From: Alphaproteobacteria bacterium | GTDB taxonomy: Bacteria > Pseudomonadota > Alphaproteobacteria > Rs-D84 > CACZYB01 | Length of the DNA: 50,225 nucleotides | Assembly (NCBI GenBank): GCA_017938435.1 | Contig: JAGBBO010000001.1 | Span: 1-50,225 of the forward strand | Direction of reading: 5' to 3' | Shown here: positions 25,346 through 33,497 of the stretch, one piece after another | Layout: each line of letters starts with the position of its first letter | Numbering within the stretch: position 1 is the stretch's first letter | The notes under the pieces: model-generated | Database searches by the model: none | Seen by the model: the letters and a program-made list of their open reading frames with translations, nothing else | Told to the model about the DNA's origin: nothing | Position numbers and translations under genes: made by a program

Positions 25346-27427
25346 TTATTTGGTTCCTGCTTTTGCACGAATTTCTTCAGCAACATTAGATGGAACATCA
25401 GCATAGTGATCAAATACCATAGTGTATTGAGCACGACCTTGTGACATAGATCTTAATGTATTAACATAACCAAACATATTTGCAAGTGGAACCATAGCTG
25501 TAATAACACGAGCATTACCTTGTGTATCCATATTTCCAACTTGACCACGACGAGAGTTAACATCGCCAATAATATCACCCATATAATCTTCTGGTGTAAC
25601 GATTTCAACCTTCATAATAGGTTCCATAATCTTTGGACCTGCTTGTGGAATACCTTCACGGAATGCAGCACGAGCAGCGATTTCGAAAGCAAGAACAGAA
25701 GAATCAACATCATGGTAAGCACCATCAATCAAAGTAGCTTTGAAATCAGTACATGGATAGCCTGCCAAAACTCCAGTTTCTTTTGCAAGTTCGAAACCTT
25801 TTTCAACACCAGGAACATACTCTTTTGGAACATTACCACCAACAATCTTACTTTCGAATTGGAAACCTTCACCAGGTTTTAATGGTTCAAGTAAAACTTT
25901 AATCTTAGCGAATTGACCAGAACCACCAGTCTGTTTTTTATGAGTATATTCAACAGTATATGGTTTAGAAATTGTTTCACGGTATGCTACTTGTGGAGCA
26001 CCAATATTTGCTTCAACTTTAAATTCTCTCTTCATTCTATCAACAATAATATCAAGATGAAGTTCGCCCATACCTTTAATAATTGTTTGACCAGTTTCTT
26101 GATCTGTTGAAACCTTAAATGAAGGATCTTCTACAGCTAATTTTTGAAGAGCAATACCCATTTTTTCAACATCAGCTTTTGTTTTTGGTTCAACAGCAAC
26201 TTCAATAACTGGATCTGGGAAATCCATTTTTTCAAGAATTATTGGTTTTGATTCATCACAAAGTGTATCACCAGTTGCAGTATCTTTCAAGCCAACAAGA
26301 GCAATAATATCACCCGCATATGCTTCTTTAATTTCTTGACGATTATTAGAGTGCATCAAAATCATACGACCGATACGTTCCTTTTTATCTTTTACTGAAT
26401 TATAAACATATGAACCAGCTTCTAATTTACCAGAATAAATACGAGCAAATGTAAGAGATCCAACAAATGGGTCATTCATAATTTTAAACGCTAATGCTGA
26501 GAAAGGAGCAGCATCACTTGGTTGTCTTTCATCTTCTGCATCAGTTTTTGGATTGATACCTTTAATAGCAGGAACATCTGCTGGAGATGGAAGATAATCA
26601 ACAACACAATCAAGTAAATATTGAACACCTTTATTTTTAAATGAAGAACCACAAAATACAGGGAAAATCTTCATTGCTAATGTACCTTTTCTAATACATT
26701 TTTTAAGAGTTTCAACATCTGGTTCTTTACCTTCAAGATATTCTTCCATTGCTTTATCATCAAATTCAACAACAGCATCAAGAAGTTCAGAACGTGCTTT
26801 TTCAGCTTTATCTTTTAATTCAGCAGGAATATCCATAACATCGTAAGAAGCACCCATATCTTCAGAATGCCATACTAAAGCCTTCATAGTTACCAAATCA
26901 ACGATACCTTTGAAATCAGCTTCTGCACCAATAGCCAAACAAAGAGAAACTGCATTTGCACCAAGTCTATCACGAATTGTTCCTACGCAATATTCATAAT
27001 TTGCACCAATACGATCCATTTTGTTAATGAAACAAATACGAGGAACACCATATTTATCAGCTTGTCTCCAAACTGTTTCAGATTGTGGTTGAACACCAGC
27101 AACACCTTCGAAAACAGCAACAGCACCATCAAGCACACGAAGTGAACGTTCAACTTCAACTGTAAAATCAACGTGCCCCGGTGTGTCAATAAGATTTATT
27201 CTGTGTTCTTTCCAATAGCAAGTTGTTGCTGCTGATGTAATTGTAATACCACGTTCTTGTTCTTGTTCCATCCAATCCATGGTAGCGCCACCTTCATGAA
27301 CTTCACCAATTTTATGTGTTTTACCAGTATAGAATAAAATACGTTCTGATGTAGTTGTTTTACCAGCATCAATATGAGCCATAATACCGATATTTCTATA
27401 TAATTCTAAAGCAGTTGTTCTTGCCAT
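25346..27427 (-). CDS. fusA: Translation elongation factor G
   Basis: The product is 693 residues, full length. GTPase motifs are [15 protein letters not shown] (G1), DTPGHVDFT (G3) and NKMD (G4). Domain IV has the [11 protein letters not shown] segment. It moves tRNAs and mRNA through the ribosome after peptide transfer. It follows rpsG in the str operon. The partner tuf gene does not follow it in this window. Confidence 0.98.
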   Translation of the reverse strand: MARTTALELYRNIGIMAHIDAGKTTTSERILFYTGKTHKIGEVHEGGATMDWMEQEQERGITITSAATTCYWKEHRINLIDTPGHVDFTVEVERSLRVLDGAVAVFEGVAGVQPQSETVWRQADKYGVPRICFINKMDRIGANYEYCVGTIRDRLGANAVSLCLAIGAEADFKGIVDLVTMKALVWHSEDMGASYDVMDIPAELKDKAEKARSELLDAVVEFDDKAMEEYLEGKEPDVETLKKCIRKGTLAMKIFPVFCGSSFKNKGVQYLLDCVVDYLPSPADVPAIKGINPKTDAEDERQPSDAAPFSALAFKIMNDPFVGSLTFARIYSGKLEAGSYVYNSVKDKKERIGRMILMHSNNRQEIKEAYAGDIIALVGLKDTATGDTLCDESKPIILEKMDFPDPVIEVAVEPKTKADVEKMGIALQKLAVEDPSFKVSTDQETGQTIIKGMGELHLDIIVDRMKREFKVEANIGAPQVAYRETISKPYTVEYTHKKQTGGSGQFAKIKVLLEPLKPGEGFQFESKIVGGNVPKEYVPGVEKGFELAKETGVLAGYPCTDFKATLIDGAYHDVDSSVLAFEIAARAAFREGIPQAGPKIMEPIMKVEIVTPEDYMGDIIGDVNSRRGQVGNMDTQGNARVITAMVPLANMFGYVNTLRSMSQGRAQYTMVFDHYADVPSNVAEEIRAKAGTK

Positions 27428-27449
27428 AATAATATCCTTTTCCTTTTAA

Positions 27450-27920
27450 TTACCATCTGAAATGTGAGAAAGCCTTATTAGCTTCTGCCATTTTATGAAC
27501 ATCAGATTTTTTCTTTAATGAAGCACCGTTTCCAGCAAGAATATCCATAAATTCACCAGAAAGTCTTTCTGCCATTGTTTTTTCACCGCGTTTTCTTGCA
27601 GCTTCAATAATCCAACGAATAGCCAAAGCTTCACGTCTTGCAGGACGAACTTCTGTTGGAACCTGGTAAGTAGCACCACCAACACGACGAGAACGAACTT
27701 CCAATGATGGTTTTACTTTATCAACTAATTCTAAGAATTGTTCAAGTTCATCTTTTTTAGTTTTTGCTTTAACTGTATCCAAAGCTTCATACATAATACC
27801 GCTTGCAACAGTTCTTTTTCCATCTACCATTAAGTAGTTCATGAATTTTGAAACCAAAAGATTTGCATATTTTGGATCTGGATTGATAATACGTTTATCC
27901 GCTTTCTTTCTTCTTGACAT
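27450..27920 (-). CDS. rpsG: 30S ribosomal protein S7
   Basis: The product is 156 residues. [47 protein letters not shown] and [12 protein letters not shown] are diagnostic. S7 nucleates the 16S 3' domain. Between rpsL and fusA. Confidence 0.97.
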   Translation of the reverse strand: MSRRKKADKRIINPDPKYANLLVSKFMNYLMVDGKRTVASGIMYEALDTVKAKTKKDELEQFLELVDKVKPSLEVRSRRVGGATYQVPTEVRPARREALAIRWIIEAARKRGEKTMAERLSGEFMDILAGNGASLKKKSDVHKMAEANKAFSHFRW

Positions 27921-27934
27921 ATTAACTCCTTACA

Positions 27935-28306
27935 TTATTTAGGTCTTTTAGCACCGTATAGAGAACGTGCTTGTTTTCTGTTTGCAACACCTTGAGTATC
28001 AAGAACACCACGAATAATGTGATATCTAACACCAGGCAAGTCCTTTACCCTTCCACCACGAATCATAACAACAGAGTGTTCCTGTAAGTTATGACCAACA
28101 CCTGGAATGTATGCAGTAACTTCGTATCCGTTAACTAATTTAACCCTAGCAACCTTACGCAAAGCAGAGTTAGGTTTTTTAGGGGTTGTTGTATAAACCC
28201 TTGTGCAAACGCCACGTTTTTGTGGATTTTGTTGCATTGCAGGAACCTTAGATTTTTTAACCTTATCAGTTCTTGGATGTTTTATCAACTGATTTATAGT
28301 TGGCAT
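27935..28306 (-). CDS. rpsL: 30S ribosomal protein S12
   Basis: The product is 123 residues. [12 protein letters not shown] at the start, [17 protein letters not shown] in the decoding loop and [15 protein letters not shown]. Lys43/Lys44 and Lys88 are present, the wild-type, streptomycin-sensitive state; Asp89 is the usual methylthiolation site. First gene of the str operon, with promoter at 28381-28409. Confidence 0.98.
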   Translation of the reverse strand: MPTINQLIKHPRTDKVKKSKVPAMQQNPQKRGVCTRVYTTTPKKPNSALRKVARVKLVNGYEVTAYIPGVGHNLQEHSVVMIRGGRVKDLPGVRYHIIRGVLDTQGVANRKQARSLYGAKRPK

Positions 28307-28380
28307 ATTTTTTTCCTTTTTTTAGTTTTTACAATATGTTAAACAATAGATTTTAGAATCTATTAAATTAAAGTGGAATT

Positions 28381-28409
28381 ATATTAAACTTAAAAAACAC
28401 AAGAGTCAA
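28381..28409 (-). promoter_or_regulatory. Promoter of the str operon (rpsL-rpsG-fusA)
   Basis: On the minus strand, -35 TTGACT (28404-28409), 17 bp, -10 TAATAT (28381-28386), followed by AAT. About 75 nt of untranslated leader precede rpsL. Confidence 0.6.
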
Positions 28410-28497
28410 TCAAATTTTAGAGTTTTTATCAAAAAAAATCTTTTTATACATAAATATATAAATAAAATTTATTAAAAATTTTCTCAATAATAAAACC

Positions 28498-28526
28498 TTG
28501 AATATTTTTTCTTTAAATAATAATAT
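28498..28526 (+). promoter_or_regulatory. Promoter of the nucleosidase-like gene
   Basis: TTGAAT (28498-28503), 17 bp, TAATAT (28521-28526), 30 nt before the ATG at 28556. Confidence 0.6.
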
Positions 28527-28555
28527 GTATAAAAACCAAATTTGGGAGAATAATT

Positions 28556-29146
28556 ATGCAAAAAACTGTTTTTATTGTTGCCTTTAATGATGAAATTGAA
28601 AATATTAAAGATTTTTTTGATATGAGAAAAACAAATAACGAGCATTACTATGTTTCAAATACACTCCCTAACCTATCTATGGTGGTAACTGGCGTGGGTT
28701 TAACAAATGTTTTAATCTCCTTAACTGATTGTATTAACAAAAATTTATTTAGTTTTGATGATAATTTTATCAATATAGGTTTTGTTGGTTCTCCTTTATA
28801 TAATATAGGAGATATTGTGCAAATAAAAAATGTAAAAAGGCTTTTTGAACCTAAAAAAGTTAGTGGGTTAAATAAAAATTTTGAAACAAATATATTGTTT
28901 AATGATAAATACAAGACAACTACATTATATACTGCTGATGATTTTGTTGAAAATCAAGATTTGCCGGAACAGGACTGTGTCGTAGATATGGAAGGATATT
29001 ATATTACCTGTATGTTTAATAATATCAAAATAATAAAAATTGTGTCTGATAATTTATGTATGAAAGATTGCGATAATGCAAACAGGTCTGATATAATTCG
29101 CAAATCATGGAATAAAATTTTAAAAGATATAAAAAATTCGTTGTAA
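28556..29146 (+). CDS. Nucleoside phosphorylase-superfamily protein, MTA/SAH nucleosidase-like
   Basis: The product is 196 residues, somewhat shorter than typical MTA/SAH nucleosidases (about 230). GGGAG lies before the ATG. It shows the superfamily plan: an acidic pair after strand 1 (AFNDEIEN), VVTGVGLTNV (43-52), NIGFVGSPLYNIGDIV (73-88), the ribose-binding DMEGYY (144-149) and VSDN (163-166), whose Asp would be the general acid. It probably cleaves or binds a purine nucleoside; the substrate cannot be told from sequence. It stands alone downstream of the divergent str operon. Confidence 0.65.
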   Translation: MQKTVFIVAFNDEIENIKDFFDMRKTNNEHYYVSNTLPNLSMVVTGVGLTNVLISLTDCINKNLFSFDDNFINIGFVGSPLYNIGDIVQIKNVKRLFEPKKVSGLNKNFETNILFNDKYKTTTLYTADDFVENQDLPEQDCVVDMEGYYITCMFNNIKIIKIVSDNLCMKDCDNANRSDIIRKSWNKILKDIKNSL

Positions 29147-29158
29147 TATAACATTTAC

Positions 29159-29186
29159 TTGACAAATATAATTTGTTGTATAACAT
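29159..29186 (+). promoter_or_regulatory. Promoter of the hypothetical gene at 29221
   Basis: Consensus -35 TTGACA (29159-29164) with TAACAT (29181-29186) 16 bp on; TATAAC at 29179 is an alternative at a short spacing. AAAGGA precedes the ATG. Confidence 0.5.
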
Positions 29187-29220
29187 TTCTTTCAATTTTT
29201 AATGAAAGGAATTTGTAAAA

Positions 29221-29559
29221 ATGAGAAATATAGAATTTGCAATCGCGATTGGAAAACTTGATTTATTGGATAGCAAAATTGCTTTTACAGAAGATAGATT
29301 AAGTGAAAAAGAAGATTATTTATTATCTATGAATTTTATTGCTATTCAATTTTTAAAATTGCTTGATGAATTTTTCCTTGATCCAATTATATTTAATGAA
29401 ATTATAAAATTTTCAGAAAATTTTTATAACAAAAATAAAAAGCAATATTATATAAATTCATTGGATTATATCCAACTTGAACAATCTAATATTAGATATA
29501 AGAAAAGATTTAATAAAATTGCAGATCAACTTGAATTCTTAGATACAAAACAAAGATAA
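29221..29559 (+). CDS. Hypothetical small helical protein
   Basis: The product is 112 residues, no signal peptide, no cysteines. It is predominantly helical by composition, with an Ile/Leu/Phe-rich centre (MNFIAIQFLKLLDEFFLDPIIFNEIIKF) and Lys/Asn/Tyr-rich ends. I do not recognise a family. It is a single-gene unit with its own promoter and terminator, like the genes at 8139 and 31369. Confidence 0.55.
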   Translation: MRNIEFAIAIGKLDLLDSKIAFTEDRLSEKEDYLLSMNFIAIQFLKLLDEFFLDPIIFNEIIKFSENFYNKNKKQYYINSLDYIQLEQSNIRYKKRFNKIADQLEFLDTKQR

Positions 29560-29566
29560 ATACACT

Positions 29567-29591
29567 CTCCTCAACTTAGAGGAGTTTTTTT
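29567..29591 (+). terminator. Rho-independent terminator
   Basis: CTCCTC (29567-29572) pairs with GAGGAG (29579-29584), then seven T (29585-29591). Ends the gene at 29221-29559. Confidence 0.85.
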
Positions 29592-30048
29592 ATTGTTGTA
29601 TATCCTTTAATTTATCAAGCCAAAATTCAGGAACACGACTTGGTTTATGAGAACCGTCCGGCATAACCTTTACAAACACAAGTTTAAATTCAACACTTAC
29701 CAACTTTTCATCATCACGGTAAATATCTTGGGTAAGCGTAAGATGAACTTTGCCAATTTCTTTTAAACTTGAAACAACAACCAAATCATCATTTAGGACT
29801 GCGGACTTCAAATACTCGGCATTACAGGAACGAACAACAAAATCACCAATGGTTTGCAAAGCCTTGTGCCCTTCCTTATCCCTGTTTCCAAGCATATTGA
29901 AAAGGGCGACTCTGGCTTCCTCTGTCATTCTTAAATAATTTGCAAAATAAACAATTCTTCCTGCATCAGTATGATTGTAAAATACATGAACTGGATAATA
30001 ATGTTTTTTATCTTTTATAATTCCAACGGATGCTTTTATATTTTCCAT
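29590..30048 (-). CDS. ybgC: YbgC-family acyl-CoA thioesterase (hotdog fold)
   Basis: The product is 152 residues. FYNHTDAGRIVYFANYLRMTEEAR is the family signature with the catalytic Asp28 (and His26) of the YxxTDAxGxVY type motif. YbgC hydrolyses acyl-CoA or acyl-ACP near the envelope and usually precedes tolQRAB-pal; none of the tol genes are here. Its ATG follows the ruvB stop with no gap, so it is translationally coupled to ruvB. Confidence 0.88.
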   Translation of the reverse strand: MENIKASVGIIKDKKHYYPVHVFYNHTDAGRIVYFANYLRMTEEARVALFNMLGNRDKEGHKALQTIGDFVVRSCNAEYLKSAVLNDDLVVVSSLKEIGKVHLTLTQDIYRDDEKLVSVEFKLVFVKVMPDGSHKPSRVPEFWLDKLKDIQQ

Positions 30049-31059
30049 TTATGAATCCTTTTTAATAAGATTTTCAAGTCCAAGATGTTTATATGCCTTT
30101 TCAGTTACAACTCTACCTCTTGGAGTTCGTTGTAAAAATCCAATTTGCAAAAGATATGGTTCAATAACATCTTCGATTGTATCACTTTCTTCGCTTAGCA
30201 ATGCAGATAAAGTTTCAATTCCGATTGGGCCACCAGCATAATTTTCAATAACTAATGTTAAATACCTTCTATCTAAATTATCTAAACCATATTCATCAAC
30301 AGAAAGTTTTTGAAGTGAAATTTTTGCTTCTTGTTCGTCAATTTCTGTTTTACCATCAACGACTGCAAAATCACGAACTCGTTTTAAAAGTCTGTTTGCA
30401 ACACGAGGTGTCCCACGAGAACGTTTTGCAATTTCATTTGCTCCACTATCAGAAAGAGAAATATTTAAAATATGCCCTGCTCGTTTTACAATATTTGCCA
30501 AATCATCATCAGTATAAAATTCAAATGCTAATGGAATACCGAATCTTTCACGAAGCGGTGTTGAAAGAAGTCCGGTTCTTGTTGTTGCACCAATCAAAGT
30601 GAATGGTGGAATATCAATACGAACTGAACGTGCCGCAGGCCCCTCTCCAATAATCAAATCAAGTTTAAAATCTTCCATCGCAGAATATAAAACCTCTTCA
30701 ACCGATGGCGAAAGTCTATGAATTTCATCAATAAATAAAACATCGTTTGGTTGAAGGTTTGTAAGTATTGCAGCCAAATCTCCGGTCTTTGTAATCATAG
30801 GTGCAGATGTTGCACGAAAACCAACACCAAGTTCTATTGCAATAATGTTTGCCAAAGTTGTTTTTCCAAGACCAGGGGGACCATAAAGCAAGCAATGATC
30901 AAGTGCGATTTTACGACTTTTCGCAGATTGAATAAAAACCTTTAGATTTTCCTTTATTCCACTCTGCCCAATAAAATCATCAATACAAAGTGGTCGGATA
31001 TTTTCATCACGACTAACATCTTCTATAATTTCTTTTCTATCTATAAGTCTTTCTTCCAT
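30049..31059 (-). CDS. ruvB: Holliday junction DNA helicase RuvB
   Basis: The product is 336 residues. [22 protein letters not shown], Walker A GPPGLGKT (60-67), Walker B DEIHRLSP (111-118), sensor region [19 protein letters not shown], and a C-terminal winged helix ([17 protein letters not shown]). It drives branch migration with RuvA. ruvC and ruvA, its usual upstream partners, are absent; a frameshifted small gene is directly upstream instead. Confidence 0.97.
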   Translation of the reverse strand: MEERLIDRKEIIEDVSRDENIRPLCIDDFIGQSGIKENLKVFIQSAKSRKIALDHCLLYGPPGLGKTTLANIIAIELGVGFRATSAPMITKTGDLAAILTNLQPNDVLFIDEIHRLSPSVEEVLYSAMEDFKLDLIIGEGPAARSVRIDIPPFTLIGATTRTGLLSTPLRERFGIPLAFEFYTDDDLANIVKRAGHILNISLSDSGANEIAKRSRGTPRVANRLLKRVRDFAVVDGKTEIDEQEAKISLQKLSVDEYGLDNLDRRYLTLVIENYAGGPIGIETLSALLSEESDTIEDVIEPYLLQIGFLQRTPRGRVVTEKAYKHLGLENLIKKDS

Positions 31060-31071
31060 AATAAAATTTCC

Positions 31072-31220
31072 TTATCTTTGATAAAATTCATTTAATTTAG
31101 CTTCTATGAAAGCAATAGCTTCGTAACATTTCTTAAGTTTTTTTTGATTTTTTTCTGTGCTTTTGGACGCTTCCACTTAATTGCGTCTTTATACTCAGGA
31201 ATATAACTTTTTTTATTCAT
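31072..31220 (-). pseudogene. Frameshifted small gene, or a gene read by -1 frameshifting, upstream of ruvB
   Basis: An ATG at 31218-31220, with GGTAGGAA before it, opens a 38-codon frame (MNKKSYIPEYKDAIKWKRPK..., stop at 31104). The -1 frame carries on without a stop to 31072 and reads LKKCYEAIAFIEAKLNEFYQR, which looks like the natural end of one 49-50-residue protein. The frame switch falls in two A runs. One contains the in-frame heptamer A AAA AAC, a classic -1 slippery sequence. It may be a pseudogene, a homopolymer sequencing error or programmed frameshifting. The end lies 12 nt before ruvB. Confidence 0.5.
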
Positions 31221-31289
31221 TTCCTACCCTTTGCTTCCTAATGAATTGGAGTTTATTACACAAATTAACAAAAATCAAACATTTTAATA

Positions 31290-31316
31290 TTGACAAATAA
31301 ATATTTTGACTATAAA
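31290..31316 (+). promoter_or_regulatory. Promoter of the hypothetical gene at 31369
   Basis: TTGACA (31290-31295) and TATAAA (31311-31316), spaced by 15 bp. AAGGGAT lies before the ATG. Confidence 0.5.
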
Positions 31317-31368
31317 TTCTTTGCAAGAGAAAATAAGTAGGGTATTTTAAACTATAAGGGATAAAAAA

Positions 31369-31593
31369 ATGAAAGTTACAGAAAAAAGCTCTACATCTGA
31401 TAAAAATGAAGTTTGTTTATATAGAAATTATAAAAATAAAAAATTAAAATCTCAAAGGGAAAATATAGATAAATACAATAAACTTCTTGCAAAAGCAGAA
31501 GACTTAGGTGTTATTGCTATAGAATTTGATCATGATTTTTCATACAACAAAAGAATTAAAATCCTTAAAAAAATAATAGAAAGACAAAAATAA
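31369..31593 (+). CDS. Hypothetical small basic protein
   Basis: The product is 74 residues, Lys/Asn-rich, with one Cys and helical C-terminal half (NKLLAKAEDLGVIAIEFDHDFSYNKRIKIL). No signal peptide, no known family. It has its own promoter and terminator and lies between ruvB (divergent) and the surface lipoprotein gene (convergent). Confidence 0.5.
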   Translation: MKVTEKSSTSDKNEVCLYRNYKNKKLKSQRENIDKYNKLLAKAEDLGVIAIEFDHDFSYNKRIKILKKIIERQK

Positions 31594-31615
31594 TTAAAAA
31601 AATTATTAAAAATCG

Positions 31616-31647
31616 AAACTCCCCTTATTTATGGGGAGTTTTTTTAT
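31616..31647 (+). terminator. Bidirectional Rho-independent terminator
   Basis: AAACTCCCC (31616-31624) pairs with GGGGAGTTT (31633-31641), then a T run to 31645. On the other strand the stem runs into CGATTTTT, so it can end the lipoprotein transcript too. Confidence 0.9.
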
Positions 31648-31769
31648 TTTTTAGCACCGTAGGTTAGTGTGAGGTGGGTGGAGTGCGGATCTATGTATTC
31701 TAATATACCTACGCTCTCTAATCCTTCTTCTCCTTTATAATATTCTACCTCTCTTATCTTGCCTTGACC
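31639..31769. repeat. 131-bp exact duplicate of 50095-50225 (lipoprotein 3' end), copy 1
   Basis: Every base from the terminator T run through 31769 matches 50095-50225. Identity may go on beyond the window edge in the second copy. The first copy encodes the last 41 residues of the lipoprotein at 31644-33227. Confidence 0.97.
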
Positions 31770-33227
31770 TTCTTCTCCCGATATCAACACATCCCCTTTA
31801 AAATCTTCTCCTTCTTTAAACTTCCAATCCGAACTTTCTTCTCCTCCTTTTATTTCTATTTCATACCAATCTTTTATCTTCGCTTTAAACTCTTTCTCTT
31901 CCCCTAATCTATACTCTATTTCTCCGGATTTACTCTTACTGCTTTTATTCAATTCCTTTATATTCGCTATTACTTTTCCTTTAAATACTACATCTTCTCT
32001 TATATCCTTTTCTTCTATCTTTTTACTTGCAAAACCTCCTATAAATGGTATTGCATAATCTTTTATCAATTCCCCTTCTTCATTGACTACTTCTTCTTCC
32101 CAATACCCATAGTCTGCATAACTTAACCCTACTCCTTTACCTAAAAAGTGTAGTTTTAAATAGGCTTCTTTTATCTCTTCTACTTTTATATCTTCTGATA
32201 ATTTTACTTCATTTACATCTGTGGATATTTCATTTAATGGATCTGATAGTTTTAATAATTCTAATGATCTATAATTCACTATTTCATTCCCAAACTTATA
32301 TGTAAATTTAATTCCATCATATTCTAAATTACTGAACTTTCCATTCTCTATTTCTTTTAATTCATCTAAACTATATTCTTCATCTTTGTATATAAATAAT
32401 GGTTGAGCATTTTCATCGTCTTCTCCTAAATATTCCAGCTCTTTTAACAACTCCACTTTATTTTGTAATCTTTCAAAAAATTTACTACTTATCGGCGAAA
32501 TCTCTCTTTGCTTTCCATATAATTTATATGGTGTCATTTCTGATTTATATTCATAGATCGTTTCATTTTCTTTCTCTTCTTTCCCTATAAATTCATATTT
32601 ATCTAACAAATATTCTTTATAATTTTTAAAATATTTTTCGGCATCTTCTTTCGTTTCAAATTTATATGTGTATTTTTCGTTAAAATCTTCTATATCTTCT
32701 ACTTCATTTAAGTCTGAATACATTTGATTAAATAAATCTGATAAGTCTATTGATATGTTATAACCGTCCGATGTTGATATTATTTCAATAGATTTTTGAG
32801 AAAGATTTTTACCTTCGAATGAGCCTTCTCTGGCTCCTAAACTTTCTAACATTATTCCATTGTAAATTGGATATTCAGTTGGGTTTTGTGAATTGCTTTT
32901 TGATATTTTATTTGGCGTTGAATTTAGAATTGGTGTTTCTTCATCTGATGGAGTTTCTGTTGTTTCAATAGGTTCAGAATTTTCTTCTGTAGTTGGTGGA
33001 AGTTCGGAGGTTTCAGCCTCATCTTTTGCATCATCTTCTTCATCAATCGGTAAAAATATTTCTATACTCCCCGATGTCGGAAGTGTAAGTTCTTCGGATT
33101 CAGAAGAACCTTGTTTAACTGGAACATCAGTTGGCAAGATAACTGAAGCTATTTCAACAGAATGTCCATGACATGAACACAAAATAATTAACAAACTAAT
33201 AACTAAAATATTGTGTAGTTTTATCAT
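31644..33227 (-). CDS. Large surface lipoprotein, possibly TbpB-like beta-barrel
   Basis: The product is 527 residues. A lipoprotein signal ends LCSC (Cys19 most likely lipidated). Residues 25-115 are acidic, Ser/Thr/Pro/Glu-rich low complexity, a flexible stalk. The middle is Glu/Lys/Tyr-rich. The last 180 residues (YADYGYWEE, IPFIGGFASKK, VVFKGKVIANIKE, GEIEYRLG, ending LTLTYGAKK) have alternating strands and Gly pairs like the C-terminal barrels of transferrin-binding-protein-like surface lipoproteins; this match is by eye and uncertain. The 3' 126 bp are identical to a second gene starting at 50100, so it belongs to a family sharing its C-terminus. Confidence 0.7.
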   Translation of the reverse strand: MIKLHNILVISLLIILCSCHGHSVEIASVILPTDVPVKQGSSESEELTLPTSGSIEIFLPIDEEDDAKDEAETSELPPTTEENSEPIETTETPSDEETPILNSTPNKISKSNSQNPTEYPIYNGIMLESLGAREGSFEGKNLSQKSIEIISTSDGYNISIDLSDLFNQMYSDLNEVEDIEDFNEKYTYKFETKEDAEKYFKNYKEYLLDKYEFIGKEEKENETIYEYKSEMTPYKLYGKQREISPISSKFFERLQNKVELLKELEYLGEDDENAQPLFIYKDEEYSLDELKEIENGKFSNLEYDGIKFTYKFGNEIVNYRSLELLKLSDPLNEISTDVNEVKLSEDIKVEEIKEAYLKLHFLGKGVGLSYADYGYWEEEVVNEEGELIKDYAIPFIGGFASKKIEEKDIREDVVFKGKVIANIKELNKSSKSKSGEIEYRLGEEKEFKAKIKDWYEIEIKGGEESSDWKFKEGEDFKGDVLISGEEGQGKIREVEYYKGEEGLESVGILEYIDPHSTHLTLTYGAKK

Positions 33228-33261
33228 TAGGAATCCTTTTTATAAAAATTTGATGAAAAAA

Positions 33262-33289
33262 AATTTAATTATTTTATTTTTATTGTCAA
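33262..33289 (-). promoter_or_regulatory. Putative promoter of the lipoprotein gene
   Basis: On the minus strand, consensus -35 TTGACA (33284-33289), 16 bp, -10 TAAATT (33262-33267), 35 nt before the ATG at 33227; AAGGA follows. Confidence 0.5.
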
Positions 33290-33308
33290 TCAACTTTTAG
33301 TTAAAAAA

Positions 33309-33344
33309 TAGGAATAATCTAATATTTATATACAAATATTCCTA
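33309..33344. other. Inverted repeat upstream of the lipoprotein promoter
   Basis: TAGGAATA (33309-33316) and TATTCCTA (33337-33344) are inverted, with an inner pair AATATTT/AAATATT. It lies about 20 bp upstream of the -35 in a very AT-rich 270-bp gap and could be an operator; AT-rich chance structure is possible. Confidence 0.35.
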
Positions 33345-33445
33345 TAAATATAGAAAATCTGTATATATAAATTTGTAAAATTTATTATTGTATAATCTAA
33401 AAAAATTCTTATTTATTATAAATTAAAATATTACATTAGCGAATC

Positions 33446-33474
33446 AAAAAAAATCCCCACCAAAAATGATGGGG
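33446..33474 (-). terminator. Rho-independent terminator of pfkA
   Basis: On the minus strand CCCCA and TGGGG (33470-33474 and 33455-33459) pair around a 10-nt loop, then a run of eight T (33446-33453). Confidence 0.85.
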
Positions 33475-33497
33475 AAAACGAATCGAGGTTTAATTAT

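Noticed and set aside
32893-33171. Ser/Val-rich plus-strand frame
   Set aside because: Shadow of the acidic low-complexity stalk of the lipoprotein.
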